Shown: positions 37,666 through 46,645, numbered from the stretch's first letter. The stretch: DNA of 64,000 nt from Sphingomonas sp. OK281 (GCF_900115295.1 NZ_FOVZ01000003.1:372001-436000), one strand, 5' to 3'. A program made the numbers and translations. The notes: a model not told the origin generated them from the sequence alone.

Positions 37666-38910
37666 ATGAAGGTTCCGGCAGAGGCCAGCGACGAGAGCGA
37701 ACAGGGGACCAAGCGCTTCCGTGCGAAGCGTGACGCGATCCTCGCGGCGGCGGCAGAAGCGATCAACGAACAGAGTGCCAAGGGCATGACGTTCGCGGAC
37801 GTGGCGCGGCGCGTCGGGCTCAACACGACGAGCGTTACCTATTATTTCAAGCGCAAGGAAGACCTCGCGGCAGCGGCGTTCGAGAACACGCTCGAGTCCC
37901 TGATCGCGATGCTCGACATGGCGATGGAAGAGGCGACGCCGGAGGAGCGCGTACGGCGCTATCTCGCGCTCAACATGGATCGGTTGCGCCGGATCCAGCG
38001 CGGCGAGGAGAAGGCGTTCGCGGTCCTCTCCGATCTGCGCGCGACCGAAGAGCCGATGCGCGGCCGTCTGATGGCAGGCTGGCGCGAGGTATTCCGCCGC
38101 ACGCGCCTGCTGTGGGGTCCGACCTCGTCGCGTGCGCAGACCGATCTCAATGGCGCCCGCGCGCACGTGCTGCTCGAGAACACGTTCTGGCTGCCGATCT
38201 GGCTGACGCGGTACGAGCCCGATCAGTACGACCGTGTCGAGGAACGCCTGATGGACGTGTTCGCGCACGGCATCGCGGGCAAGGATGCCAGATGGTCGCC
38301 GAAGCTGCTCGATCTCAGCCATGACGAAGCGGAGCCGGGCCGCGAGGCGTTCCTGCTCGCTGCGACGCGCCTGATCAACGAACTCGGCTATCGCGGTGCG
38401 TCGGTGCAGAAGATCGCATCGGAGCTGAACGTCACCAAAGGCAGCTTCTACCACCATCTCGATGCGAAGGACGATCTCGTCATCGCCTGCTACCGCCGCA
38501 GCTTCGACACGATCGCCGATGCGCAGAGCCGCGGCGAGGCCGAGGGCGGCAGTTATTGGCATAAGCTGTCCAGCACCGTCGCGACGCTGCTGGACGTGCA
38601 GTTCGCCGAGCGCGGGCCGTTGCTACGGACGACGGCGCTGAGCGGCCTGCCGGTCGGCGTGCGCAACGCGATGGTCGATCGCTCGAACGGCATCGCGCGG
38701 CGCTATGCGGGCATGATGATGGACGGGATCGGCGAGGGCTCGATCCGCGCGGTCGATGCGCTGATCGCAGCGCAGGCGTTGATGGCGCTCCAGAACGCAG
38801 CGTTCGACATGCGCAAATGGGCCTCGACCATGCCGCGCGAGCGGGCGATCGCGATGTATGCCTCGACGCTGATGTTCGGGCTGTTCGACGACGGGCTCGC
38901 AAAGGGCTGA
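37666..38910 (+). CDS. Double TetR/AcrR-type transcriptional regulator
   Basis: A 414-residue protein, twice the usual TetR length, with two HTH domains. The first covers residues about 20-68 (RDAILAAAAEAINEQ, FADVARRVGLNTTSVTYYF). The second covers about 226-272 (REAFLLAATRLINELGY, VQKIASELNVTKGSFYHHL). Each is followed by a helical ligand-binding-like region, so it is a fused pair. A monomer could act like a normal TetR dimer with two different half-site or ligand specificities. It is divergent from the ACAD gene and probably controls the catabolic cluster. Fatty-acyl-CoA or a xenobiotic is the likely effector (inference). Confidence 0.9.
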   Translation: MKVPAEASDESEQGTKRFRAKRDAILAAAAEAINEQSAKGMTFADVARRVGLNTTSVTYYFKRKEDLAAAAFENTLESLIAMLDMAMEEATPEERVRRYLALNMDRLRRIQRGEEKAFAVLSDLRATEEPMRGRLMAGWREVFRRTRLLWGPTSSRAQTDLNGARAHVLLENTFWLPIWLTRYEPDQYDRVEERLMDVFAHGIAGKDARWSPKLLDLSHDEAEPGREAFLLAATRLINELGYRGASVQKIASELNVTKGSFYHHLDAKDDLVIACYRRSFDTIADAQSRGEAEGGSYWHKLSSTVATLLDVQFAERGPLLRTTALSGLPVGVRNAMVDRSNGIARRYAGMMMDGIGEGSIRAVDALIAAQALMALQNAAFDMRKWASTMPRERAIAMYASTLMFGLFDDGLAKG

Positions 38911-39010
38911 GTCGTCATCCGATACGCGTAATGGATGCGTTCACATCCGTTACGGTTTCCTTACCTTGTGTTAAACTGCCTGACCCGATGCCGCGCCCAA
39001 CGGAGGCGTC

Positions 39011-39394
39011 ATGCATAGTATTACCACGGATCTCGGGTCGGGGATCATCGAAGTCGAAGCATCGGGCTTCTGGACCCTGGCGCACGTCGAGGATTTTCTC
39101 CGCGACCTCGAACGCGAGGCGCGTAGCGTGCTCGCGACCGGCAAGCGCCACATGCTCCTCTGCAATTTCACACGGGCCGCGATCCAGCCGCAGGAGGTGA
39201 TCGCGATGCTCCAGCGCATGGCGCTGACGATGCCCCTCAGATCGCGCAAGGTAGCCCTGTACACCAACGGCAAGCTCGCGCGCCTGCAGGTCAAGCGCAT
39301 TGCGTCGGTACGCGACGACATGGCGGTGTTCGACGATCGCGCATCCGCGCTCGCGTGGATGCTGACGGATATGCAGCAGAGAGCCGCGCCATAG
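39011..39394 (+). CDS. STAS/SpoIIAA-like small protein
   Basis: A 127-residue protein without signal or membrane segments. The alternating strand-helix pattern (IIEVEASGFWTLAHVEDFLRDL, HMLLCNFTRAAIQP, KVALYTNGKLARLQVKRIA, MAVFDDRASALAWML) resembles the SpoIIAA-like/STAS fold of proteins that measure or bind small ligands. Family recognition is by pattern only. The ATG is preceded by CCAACGGAGGCGTC, a good ribosome binding site. It follows the double-TetR gene by 100 bp on the same strand. The role is unknown. Confidence 0.7.
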   Translation: MHSITTDLGSGIIEVEASGFWTLAHVEDFLRDLEREARSVLATGKRHMLLCNFTRAAIQPQEVIAMLQRMALTMPLRSRKVALYTNGKLARLQVKRIASVRDDMAVFDDRASALAWMLTDMQQRAAP

Positions 39395-39430
39395 CGCTCG
39401 AGGCGATCAGCCCCCTGCCCCGAAATCCCC

Positions 39431-40732
39431 CTATCGGGCGGCATCCTCCTGTCGCTTGAGCAACACGCCTGCCCGCCAATAATGGAACAGTGCCCACGGC
39501 GTCATCAACACGATGACGATCAGCGCATACCGTAGCGAATCCTCGCCGAACCCGGGCTTCAGCAAGTCGCTCAGCCAGCCGACCAACGTCGGTCCCAGTC
39601 CCAGCCCGACCAGGTTGATCACCAGCAACGTGATCGCCGCCCACATCGCGCGGATCTGCAATGGCGCGAGGTGCTGGATCAGCGCGAAACTCGGCCCAAG
39701 ATACGAATTCGCGAAGATCAGCGAGACGAAATAGCTGCCGATCGCCACCGCCGGTGCGTCGATCAGGTAGAAGGCCAGCGCGAACGGGAGCGACAGGCCT
39801 TTCATCGCCAGCACTACCCAGGCCTGGACGTGGAGCCCGCGACGCCTGGCGAGCACGTCCGCAATCTTGCCGCCTGCCAGCGCGGAGATCGCGCCGAACA
39901 GCGCCCCCGGCAACGCGATATACCGCGAGATGTCGAGCATCGAGATGCCGAGCGAGCGCTGGATGTAGCTCGGCCCCCAGCCGGTCAGCGCATAGCCGAT
40001 CATCGACGTCAGCGTGACGCCGACCACCAGATGTCGCGCCGGGGCGCTCGCCCACATCGACGCGAACCCCTGCGCGACGCTAGGCATCGGTGTCGCCACC
40101 GCGCGCGCCGCGTCGGACAGTCCGCGACGCGGCTCGACCATGAACAGGCGGACGAGCAGCGCCAGCACGATTCCCGGCAGGCCGACGGTCATCATCGCGA
40201 TCCGCCAGCCATAGCTATGCGCGACGACGCCGCCGATTAGCGTGCCGAAGCCCGCGCCAAGCACCACGCCGAGCGAATACACCGCCATCGCACTCGCGCG
40301 TTTCTCGGGCGGATAGAGGTCGGCGATGATCGAATGGCTGGGCGGGCTCGACCCCGCCTCGCCGATGCCGACGCCGATCCGGAAGAGCATCAACTGCGTG
40401 AAGTTCTGCGCGAGGCCGCACAGCGCGGTCATCGCGCTCCAGATCGTCAGGCTGGCGGCGATGATGTTGCGGCGACTGGTCCGATCCGCGAGTCGCGCGA
40501 CCGGAATGCCAAGCGTCGCGTAGAAGATCGCGAACACCAATCCGGACAGCAGCCCGAGCTGCGTATCGGTCAGCAGCAGGTCCGCCTTGATCCGCTCGAG
40601 CAGGATGGCGAGGATCTGCCGGTCCATGTAGCTGAAGAAATAGGTGAAGGTGAGCAGCGCGAGCGTCAGGCCCCGTCGCTTCATCGCCAGGGCATCGGCG
40701 ATCTCGGGATGGGACTGATACGCTGCGGCCAT
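39431..40732 (-). CDS. MFS transporter, spinster-like
   Basis: A 433-residue protein with about 12 hydrophobic segments. The MFS signature between helices 2 and 3 is GIPVARLADRTSRRNIIA. FFSYMDRQILAILLERIK in helix 1 is typical of the spinster-like subgroup often found in aromatic or fatty-acid catabolic regions of sphingomonads. ATG at 40732 has GAGG eight bases upstream and is preferred to TTG at 40738. It sits between the regulator block and the GST/SDR/ligase block, and may import the pathway substrate; the actual cargo is unknown. Confidence 0.9.
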   Translation of the reverse strand: MAAAYQSHPEIADALAMKRRGLTLALLTFTYFFSYMDRQILAILLERIKADLLLTDTQLGLLSGLVFAIFYATLGIPVARLADRTSRRNIIAASLTIWSAMTALCGLAQNFTQLMLFRIGVGIGEAGSSPPSHSIIADLYPPEKRASAMAVYSLGVVLGAGFGTLIGGVVAHSYGWRIAMMTVGLPGIVLALLVRLFMVEPRRGLSDAARAVATPMPSVAQGFASMWASAPARHLVVGVTLTSMIGYALTGWGPSYIQRSLGISMLDISRYIALPGALFGAISALAGGKIADVLARRRGLHVQAWVVLAMKGLSLPFALAFYLIDAPAVAIGSYFVSLIFANSYLGPSFALIQHLAPLQIRAMWAAITLLVINLVGLGLGPTLVGWLSDLLKPGFGEDSLRYALIVIVLMTPWALFHYWRAGVLLKRQEDAAR

Positions 40733-41181
40733 CGGCAATACCTCGAAATCGAAACAGGCCTTACGCTAAGGCAATCGAGGCGTACCAGACAAGCTGAAGC
40801 TGTAATTGGCACGGACGTTCGACGAGCCGATGGCCTGGTAGCGACAAGCGGAATTACTCAAAGAAGCAAAGGCTTGGTGCTCTGAGGGCCTGATCGGTAT
40901 TTCGTGAGAAGGACGGCGGAAGATGCGTCCTCGTTGGGGTCGCTCTTCCGCCTTATCCCCTCTCCAACGTCGTGGCCGGGCTCGTCTCCCCATCGTCTAT
41001 GGAGTGGAGCGTCCGGGCAATCTGAATACCGGGTATGCGGCCCTCTCGCACAGATTCGCGGCGTTGCAAAGCGTCTTTTCCTTACCGCGTCGTTGCTCGC
41101 GGAATCGTTCGATCGCGGCTTGCTTGCCGTCGGCGTGACACTGCCCCATCTGCGATGCGACACAATCGCTGGAGCATTCCG
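40733..41181. other. Gene-free divergent region, MFS / GST
   Basis: About 450 bp without a convincing gene or repeat. Short open frames on both strands lack ribosome binding sites and family patterns. It should carry promoters for the divergent MFS and GST genes; none could be placed confidently. It may hold the remains of a decayed gene. Confidence 0.5.
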
Positions 41182-41877
41182 ATGATCGATCTTTTCTACT
41201 GGCCCACACCGAACGGCCACAAGATCACGCTGTTTCTCGAAGAAGCCGGGCTCGACTACACGATCAAGCCGATCAACATCGGCAAGGGCGAACAGTTCGT
41301 CCCCGATTTCCTGAAGATAGCGCCGAACAACCGGATGCCGGCGATCGTCGATCATGCGCCAACCGATGGTGGCGAACCGATCGCCATCTTCGAATCCGGT
41401 GCGATCCTGCTGTATCTGGCGGAGAAGACGGGCCAGTTCGGCGGCAAGGATCTGCGTGGCCGGACGGACGTGACCCAGTGGCTGATGTGGCAGATGGGCG
41501 GACTTGGCCCCATGCTCGGGCAAAACCACCATTTCAACCGCTACGCACCCGAGAAGATCCCCTACGCGATCGACCGGTACGTAAAGGAAACCAACCGCCT
41601 GTACGGCGTGCTCGATCGCCGGCTCGATGGGCGCGACTTCATTGCGGGCGACTATTCGATCGCGGACATGGCGGCGTATCCGTGGATCGTACCGTACGAG
41701 GCGCAGGGCCAGCGGCTCGAGGATTTCCCGAATTTGAAGCGCTGGTTCGAGGCGATCGCGGCGCGACCAGCGACGATCGCCGCGTATGAGAAGGGCAAGG
41801 CGATCCACGATACGAGCGTGCCGATGACCGACGAGGCGAAGAAGATGCTGTTCGGGCAGACTGCGGCGACGCGGTAA
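41182..41877 (+). CDS. Glutathione S-transferase, YfcG/Ure2p-like
   Basis: A 231-residue cytosolic GST. The thioredoxin-like N-domain has MIDLFYWPTPNGHKITLFLEE, with the Asn/Thr region used by Nu-class enzymes in place of a catalytic Tyr or Ser. The cis-Pro is in NNRMPAIVDH, and GEPIAIFESGAILLYLAEKTG binds glutathione. The helical C-domain contains DYSIADMAAYPWI. Nu-class GSTs (YfcG, YghU) act as disulfide-bond reductases or peroxidases. GGAG lies eight bases before the ATG; the longer frame from 41035 lacks similarity. Confidence 0.92.
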   Translation: MIDLFYWPTPNGHKITLFLEEAGLDYTIKPINIGKGEQFVPDFLKIAPNNRMPAIVDHAPTDGGEPIAIFESGAILLYLAEKTGQFGGKDLRGRTDVTQWLMWQMGGLGPMLGQNHHFNRYAPEKIPYAIDRYVKETNRLYGVLDRRLDGRDFIAGDYSIADMAAYPWIVPYEAQGQRLEDFPNLKRWFEAIAARPATIAAYEKGKAIHDTSVPMTDEAKKMLFGQTAATR

Positions 41878-41962
41878 GGGGCACGTGGCGGAATCGGGCT
41901 CGGGAACGCCTTTCTACGGGATTCTCGATTATCCCGGGAGAGCTTGCCGGCTCTGCTCGGCA

Positions 41963-42065
41963 CGCCCTGGCGAAGGCCGGGGTCCAAGTTGGGAACGGTG
42001 TTTAACGGGGGCTTCGCTCCGTTACTGCAGCTTCGCCAGTTGGGCCCCGTCCTTCGCCGGAGCAG
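41963..42065. repeat. Palindromic repeat pair (CCGGCGAAGGCCGGGG family)
   Basis: The left arm GCCCTGGCGAAGGCCGGGGTC and an inverse right arm (TGGGCCCCGTCCTTCGCCGG) in the gap between GST and SDR genes. Confidence 0.8.
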
Positions 42066-42163
42066 TTGCTTTCTTTGGCCGGCATTTTCGACAAACTGAC
42101 GACGCGATTCCTCTCTTCAAAGGGAGCGTTCGTTTATGGCGGCGAGCGTAACGCGGGAAAAAT

Positions 42164-42961
42164 TCACCCCTCCCGCCCCGGGCGCCGCGACAGAGCGACA
42201 TCCAAATGCCCGCCGCCATCCAGCAACAGCACTTCGCCCGTCATCGCCCGGCTCATCGGATCGAGCAGCATCTCGATCGGCCCTGCCACATCGTCGGCCC
42301 TCGTGGCGAACCCCATCGGCACCGACGCCGCGACCTTCGCGTTGAGCTTGGCGAACCCTTCGTCACCGAGCCGCTTCTCGTACCAACCGGTCGCGACGTA
42401 TCCCGGCGCGACCGCGTTGACGCGGATCTCTGGGGCCAAGGCACGCGCAAGGCTTTTGGTCATCGTCACGAGTGCGCCCTTCGAGGCGGCATAGGCGACC
42501 GACGATCCCATCCCGAACACACCCGCGACGCTCGCCACGTTGACGACCGCGCCGAATGGACTTGCGTGCAACGCGGGCGCGCAGGCGCGGACCATCTGGA
42601 ACGGCGCGACCGTGTTCAGCCGGTAGAGGTCGATGAAATCCTCGGCGTCGAGCGCATCGAGATCCTCATGGGCGGCGAACTTCGTACGACCGGCATTGTT
42701 GACGAGAAAGTCGATCCGACCGAACGCATCGATCGCGGCGCTGGCGAGCGCACGGCAGGCGGCGTCCTCGACGATGTCGGCCTGCACCGCGGTCGCGCCC
42801 AGCCCTACCTCGACGGCAAGCGCCTCGGCGTCGTCGCGGCTGGTGGCGTAGTTGATGACGCAGCGGACGCCCCGCGCCGCCAGTCGCCGCACGACTGCCG
42901 CACCGATCCCGGTGCCGCCGCCCGTGACGATCGCGACCGCGCCTTCGATACTGGCGCTCAT
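42164..42961 (-). CDS. SDR family oxidoreductase
   Basis: A 265-residue classical SDR. TGGGTGIG is at residues 13-20, NNAG at 88-91, and the catalytic residues are Ser144, Tyr157 and Lys161 (YAASK). The Asn-Tyr after strand 2 (CVINYATSRDD) is the FabG-like pattern compatible with NADP. The C-terminal TGEVLLLDGGGHLD is typical. The ATG overlaps the stop of the GST gene upstream by 4 bp (ATGA), so the two are coupled. The pairing with a GST and a divergent acyl-CoA ligase suggests a detoxification or catabolic step; the substrate is unknown. Confidence 0.9.
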   Translation of the reverse strand: MSASIEGAVAIVTGGGTGIGAAVVRRLAARGVRCVINYATSRDDAEALAVEVGLGATAVQADIVEDAACRALASAAIDAFGRIDFLVNNAGRTKFAAHEDLDALDAEDFIDLYRLNTVAPFQMVRACAPALHASPFGAVVNVASVAGVFGMGSSVAYAASKGALVTMTKSLARALAPEIRVNAVAPGYVATGWYEKRLGDEGFAKLNAKVAASVPMGFATRADDVAGPIEMLLDPMSRAMTGEVLLLDGGGHLDVALSRRPGREG

Positions 42962-43572
42962 GCCTGCGCACTCGGGCGCGCGGAGGCACGAGCGTGCCAG
43001 GCCCTGAGGTGCGTCAGGTCATCCGGCATCGCGACGCCGACGAACCGGGCGAAGTCGATCGTCGTGAGCAGGACGATATCGGCAATCGTGTAGCGTTCGC
43101 CGTCCAGCCAGTCGCGACCGGCGAGCGCGCGGTCGAACTCCGCCATCGCGGCGAGAACGCGCGGGCGCTGGCTCTCGCCGAACTCGGTATATTGCGGCTG
43201 GACGATCCGCGCGGTCCAGGGATGCGTGTGCAGCCAGACCATAGACAGCGGGGTCATCAGCCGCAGTTCGATCCGCCGCGTCCACATGTCGATCTCGGCG
43301 ATGTTGTGCGCGCCGTGGCCGAACATCGGCGGATCGGGATGGAGAATCTCGAAGTAACGACAGATCGCAACGCTCTCGGTCAGCACGCGGCCGTCGTCGA
43401 ACGTGAGCGCGGGCGTCTGGCCGAGCGGATTGACCGCGAGGAACGGCTCGGCCTTGTGCTCGGCCTTGGGGATCGAGATCTGCGCCATCGGCACGCGGAC
43501 ATGCTTTTCGGCGAGGAAGATGCGGACGCGGCGCGGATTGGGCGCGGGCAGTGCGCTATCGTAGAACAGCAA
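42958..43572 (-). CDS. Glutathione S-transferase family protein
   Basis: A 204-residue GST. The N-terminal thioredoxin fold begins LFYDSALPAPNPRRVRIFLAE, with the cis-Pro in NPLGQTPALTF and the glutathione-binding LTESVAICRYFE. The helical C-domain contains GERYTIADIVLLTTIDFARF. A TTG start at 43572 is chosen because it lies behind GAGGAG and begins at the conserved first strand; the open frame continues far upstream without similarity. It overlaps the SDR gene by 4 bp and is divergent from the acyl-CoA ligase. Confidence 0.88.
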   Translation of the reverse strand: MLFYDSALPAPNPRRVRIFLAEKHVRVPMAQISIPKAEHKAEPFLAVNPLGQTPALTFDDGRVLTESVAICRYFEILHPDPPMFGHGAHNIAEIDMWTRRIELRLMTPLSMVWLHTHPWTARIVQPQYTEFGESQRPRVLAAMAEFDRALAGRDWLDGERYTIADIVLLTTIDFARFVGVAMPDDLTHLRAWHARASARPSAQA

Positions 43573-43646
43573 GGGCGTCTCCTCGACATTGTTTTTCGAA
43601 TATACCGTATGGCATTGCCGGACGCGTTCGCCTAGCGATGCGTCGC

Positions 43647-45224
43647 ATGACGACCGCCGCAGACATGCTCGCCACCGGCTTTGCCACCCTCCCCGATTTG
43701 ATCCACGCGCACGCGTTGGAACGCGGTGATCGGACGGCCGTTGCCGACGCGCAGGGTAGCATCGACTATCGGACGCTCGATGCGATGATGGACCGCGTCG
43801 CGTCGGCATTGCAGCGCGACGGGGTTGTGCCGGGGAGCGCGGTGGCGATCGCCGCCGCGCCGACGACCGACTATGCGGCAGTCTTCCTTGGTACGGTACG
43901 CGCAGGGTGCGTAGCGACGCCGATCGCGCCGTCGGCGACGCCGGCGGCGATCGCGGCCATGATTGCGGATAGTGGCGCGCCGCTAGTGTTCCTCGATGCG
44001 GAGAATGCGCGGGCTTTGGAAGGGCAGCTCCTAACAGCCCGCATAGTATTGTTCCCCCGCGAAGGCGGGGGCCCAGGCTGGGCTCCCGGCTTCGCGGGGG
44101 AACAATCTTTTGAGACGTGGCTCGCTCCTTCAGAGAGCAGGCCAACCCCGGTCGAGATCGCCCCCGAAGACCCGTTCAACATCATTTACTCCTCCGGCAC
44201 GACCGGCACGCCGAAGGGTATCGTCCAGAGCCACGCGATGCGCTGGGCACATATTGCGCGCAACACCGCCGCCGGGTTCGACACCGCCGTCACGATGATC
44301 GCGACGCCGCTCTATTCGAATACCACCTTGGTCAGCTTCCTGCCGACGCTCGGCTGGGGCGGCACCGTCGTGCTGATGGGCAAGTTCGACGCCCGCGCCT
44401 ATCTCGAACTCGCCCAGCGCTACCACGCGACGCACACGATGCTCGTCCCGGTGCAATATCAGCGGATCATGGCGCTACCCGATTTCGACAGCTTCGACCT
44501 GTCGACGTTCCGGTTCAAGACCAGCACCAGCGCGCCCTTCTCGGCCGCGCTCAAGGCCGACGTGGTCGCGCGCTGGCCGGGCGTGCTCGTCGAATTCTAC
44601 GGCATGACCGAGGGCGGCGCGAGCTGTGCGCTCAACGCCACGGCCAACCCGACCAAGCTGCACACCGTCGGCCAGCCGATGCCGGGCCATGAGATCCGCC
44701 TGATCGATGATGACGGCAACGAGGTTGCGCAGGGCGAGATGGGCGAGGTCGTCGGCCGCAGCCCGGCGATGATGAACGGCTATCACGGTCGCTCCGAGGC
44801 GACGCGCGACGCCGAATGGCATGACGCGGACGGCAACCGCTACATCCGCCACGGCGACGTCGGGCGGTTCGACGAGGACGGTTTTCTTACACTGATGGAC
44901 AGGAAGAAGGACCTGATCATCTCGGGCGGGTTCAACATCTATCCGTCTGATCTGGAGGCGGTGTTGGCGCAACACCCCGCCGTCGCCGATTGCGCGGTGA
45001 TCGGCGTTCCGTCGGAGTCCTGGGGCGAGACGCCGGTCGGGTTTTACGTCTCCCGTGCCGAAGCACGCGAAGATGCGGCCGCGATCCTCACCTGGGTGAA
45101 CCGCCAACTCGGCAGGACACAACGCCTCTCCGCGCTCCACGTCGCAGACGAGTTGCCACGCAGCGCGATCGGCAAGGTGCTCAAGCGCGAACTTCGCGAC
45201 AGGCTGGGGGGTGCTGCCGCGTGA
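43647..45224 (+). CDS. AMP-dependent acyl-CoA ligase with repeat-derived insert
   Basis: A 525-residue ANL-superfamily ligase that activates a carboxylic acid as acyl-AMP and then acyl-CoA. The ATP-binding loop YSSGTTGTPKG is at residues 181-191, followed by EFYGMTEGG, the hinge and ribose-binding HGDVGRFDEDGFLTL..DRKKDLIISGGFNIYP, and the catalytic lysine region PRSAIGKVLKREL. Residues about 134-153 (LFPREGGGPGWAPGFAGEQ) are encoded by a complete 59-bp palindromic element without disturbing the frame. The ATG at 43647 is preferred over the one at 43638. The stop overlaps the thioesterase GTG start. Confidence 0.93.
   Translation: MTTAADMLATGFATLPDLIHAHALERGDRTAVADAQGSIDYRTLDAMMDRVASALQRDGVVPGSAVAIAAAPTTDYAAVFLGTVRAGCVATPIAPSATPAAIAAMIADSGAPLVFLDAENARALEGQLLTARIVLFPREGGGPGWAPGFAGEQSFETWLAPSESRPTPVEIAPEDPFNIIYSSGTTGTPKGIVQSHAMRWAHIARNTAAGFDTAVTMIATPLYSNTTLVSFLPTLGWGGTVVLMGKFDARAYLELAQRYHATHTMLVPVQYQRIMALPDFDSFDLSTFRFKTSTSAPFSAALKADVVARWPGVLVEFYGMTEGGASCALNATANPTKLHTVGQPMPGHEIRLIDDDGNEVAQGEMGEVVGRSPAMMNGYHGRSEATRDAEWHDADGNRYIRHGDVGRFDEDGFLTLMDRKKDLIISGGFNIYPSDLEAVLAQHPAVADCAVIGVPSESWGETPVGFYVSRAEAREDAAAILTWVNRQLGRTQRLSALHVADELPRSAIGKVLKRELRDRLGGAAA
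44048..44106. repeat. Compact palindromic element inside the acyl-CoA ligase gene
   Basis: 59 bp. ATTGTTCCCCCGCGAAGGCG is mirrored by CTTCGCGGGGGAACAAT around CCCAGGCTGGG. It matches the intergenic copies at 20581-20638 and 58381-58437 nearly base for base, but here it is part of an open reading frame. Confidence 0.93.
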
Positions 45225-45997
45225 CCAGTCTCAGACAGGCGATCGACGCGCTGGAACCGATTGAGGGTGGTTGGCGCGGGACGGTGCCCGACAATTGGTT
45301 GCAGGGCCGCACCGCCTATGGCGGCTTCTCCGCCGCGCTCGCACTGCATGCCGCGCAGAAGTCCGACGTCGACCTGCCGCCGCTGCGGTCCGCGCAAGTA
45401 TCGTTCATCGGCCCGCTCTCTGGCGATATCGTCATCCGCGCAAGCCGGCTGCGGCGGGGACGCAACGCGGCGTTCATCCAGGCGGATGTCGAGAGTGAAG
45501 CAGGGCTCGGGCTGCGCGCGACGTTCGTGTTCATGGGGGCGGTGGCGTCGCGCATCGATCACCAGACCGGCAGCGCACCGGACTTTCCGATGCCCGGCCC
45601 CGAGACGCAGACGTTTCGTGGCCATAGCGCGGTCGCGTTCTCGCGGAACTTCGACCTGCTCGACCGCCGCGATGACGGCGTCGGACCGGCGGAATGGCTG
45701 CGCTGGGTGCGGTTGGCCGAGCGTGACGGGATCGATCCGATGGTCGAGCTCGTCGCGGTCGCGGACTGCCTGCCTCCGTCCGCGCTGAAACTGCTCGGCG
45801 GCCCCGCCCCGCTCAGTTCGATGACCTGGCTGCTCAACGTCCTCGGTCCGCAGCCGGTGACGCGCGATGGCTGGTGGCTGCTCCGCGCGACCACCGATTA
45901 CGTGCGCGCAGGCAGTTCGAGCCAGCAGATGGCGATCTGGAACGCGGACGGCACGCCGATCGCCGAACAGATGCAGAGCGTCGCGATCTTCGCCTAG
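45221..45997 (+). CDS. Acyl-CoA thioesterase, TesB-like double hotdog
   Basis: A 258-residue thioesterase-family protein made of two hotdog halves. The first has NWLQGRTAYGGFSAALALHAA, with the helix wrapped by sheet (LRSAQVSFIGPLSGDIVIRASRLRRGRNAAFIQADV). The second has SSMTWLLNVLG and ends SSQQMAIWNADGTPIAEQMQSVAIF, the TesB-type end. It would hydrolyse acyl-CoA, releasing CoA from the product of the coupled ligase or from pathway intermediates. It starts with GTG in a GTGA overlap with the ligase stop. Confidence 0.88.
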   Translation: MTSLRQAIDALEPIEGGWRGTVPDNWLQGRTAYGGFSAALALHAAQKSDVDLPPLRSAQVSFIGPLSGDIVIRASRLRRGRNAAFIQADVESEAGLGLRATFVFMGAVASRIDHQTGSAPDFPMPGPETQTFRGHSAVAFSRNFDLLDRRDDGVGPAEWLRWVRLAERDGIDPMVELVAVADCLPPSALKLLGGPAPLSSMTWLLNVLGPQPVTRDGWWLLRATTDYVRAGSSSQQMAIWNADGTPIAEQMQSVAIFA

Positions 45998-46123
45998 TCC
46001 AGGCAGGGCGCGCTCGACATATCTTGCGACACATTGGCGGCGCGGCGGCGCACCTCTGCGACAAGCGGCTCGTAGAACGACCGTCGTTCGATGGGAATTC
46101 GTCCCACTCCGCCGGAGACCGAC

Positions 46124-46636
46124 ATGCGCAAGACCGTCCTCACCCTGATGCTCGCCGCCAGCGCGATCACGTCCACCGCCAGCAGCGCGCAAACCCCCAC
46201 GCCGCCACGTCCGCCGATGCGTCAGGACGCGAACCACGACGGCGTAGCCACGCGCGCGGAAGCGATCGCACAGGCCGATGCCCGCTTCGCGCAGATGGAT
46301 ACCGACCATGATGGCCGCGTGAGCGGCGGCGAGATGCGCGCCTATCGCGCCGCGGTGCACGACCGGATGATTGCCAGCGGTCGCGACGTCCCCGTTCCAC
46401 CGCCGGGCGGGCGCAAGCATGATGGCATGGGGCGCCGGATGGATCCGAACGGCGACGGCAGCGTGACGCGCGAGGAATTCGAGGCACGCGCGCTCAAGCG
46501 GTTCGATCGGATGGACGCCAATCACGACGGCACGATCGACGCGACCGAGCGCGCCAACGCCGCCGAGATGCGCCACGTCGACCGGCGCGAACGCCGCGAC
46601 GGCATGACCCCGCCCGCACCTGCACCTGCTCAATAA
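46124..46636 (+). CDS. Periplasmic EF-hand protein
   Basis: A 170-residue protein with a cleavable signal peptide (MRKTVLTLMLAASAITSTASSAQ; cleavage expected after SSA). The mature part has four calcium-binding loops: DANHDGVATRAE, DTDHDGRVSGGE, DPNGDGSVTREEF and DANHDGTIDATE, each with Asp at positions 1, 3 and 5. It is rich in Arg, Met and Pro between loops. GGAG precedes the ATG. It lies directly upstream of a two-component system, separated by a hairpin, and may be a calcium-binding partner or target. No enzymatic motif is seen. Confidence 0.88.
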   Translation: MRKTVLTLMLAASAITSTASSAQTPTPPRPPMRQDANHDGVATRAEAIAQADARFAQMDTDHDGRVSGGEMRAYRAAVHDRMIASGRDVPVPPPGGRKHDGMGRRMDPNGDGSVTREEFEARALKRFDRMDANHDGTIDATERANAAEMRHVDRRERRDGMTPPAPAPAQ

Positions 46637-46645
46637 TTTGGATGA

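Noticed and set aside
37666..38910. Two separate TetR genes joined by a sequencing error
   Set aside because: One frame runs without stops or frame change through both HTH regions and a plausible linker, so a genuine fusion is simpler.
40904..41185. 93-residue plus-strand open frame upstream of the GST
   Set aside because: No ribosome binding site, no recognisable pattern, and it overlaps the true GST start in another frame.
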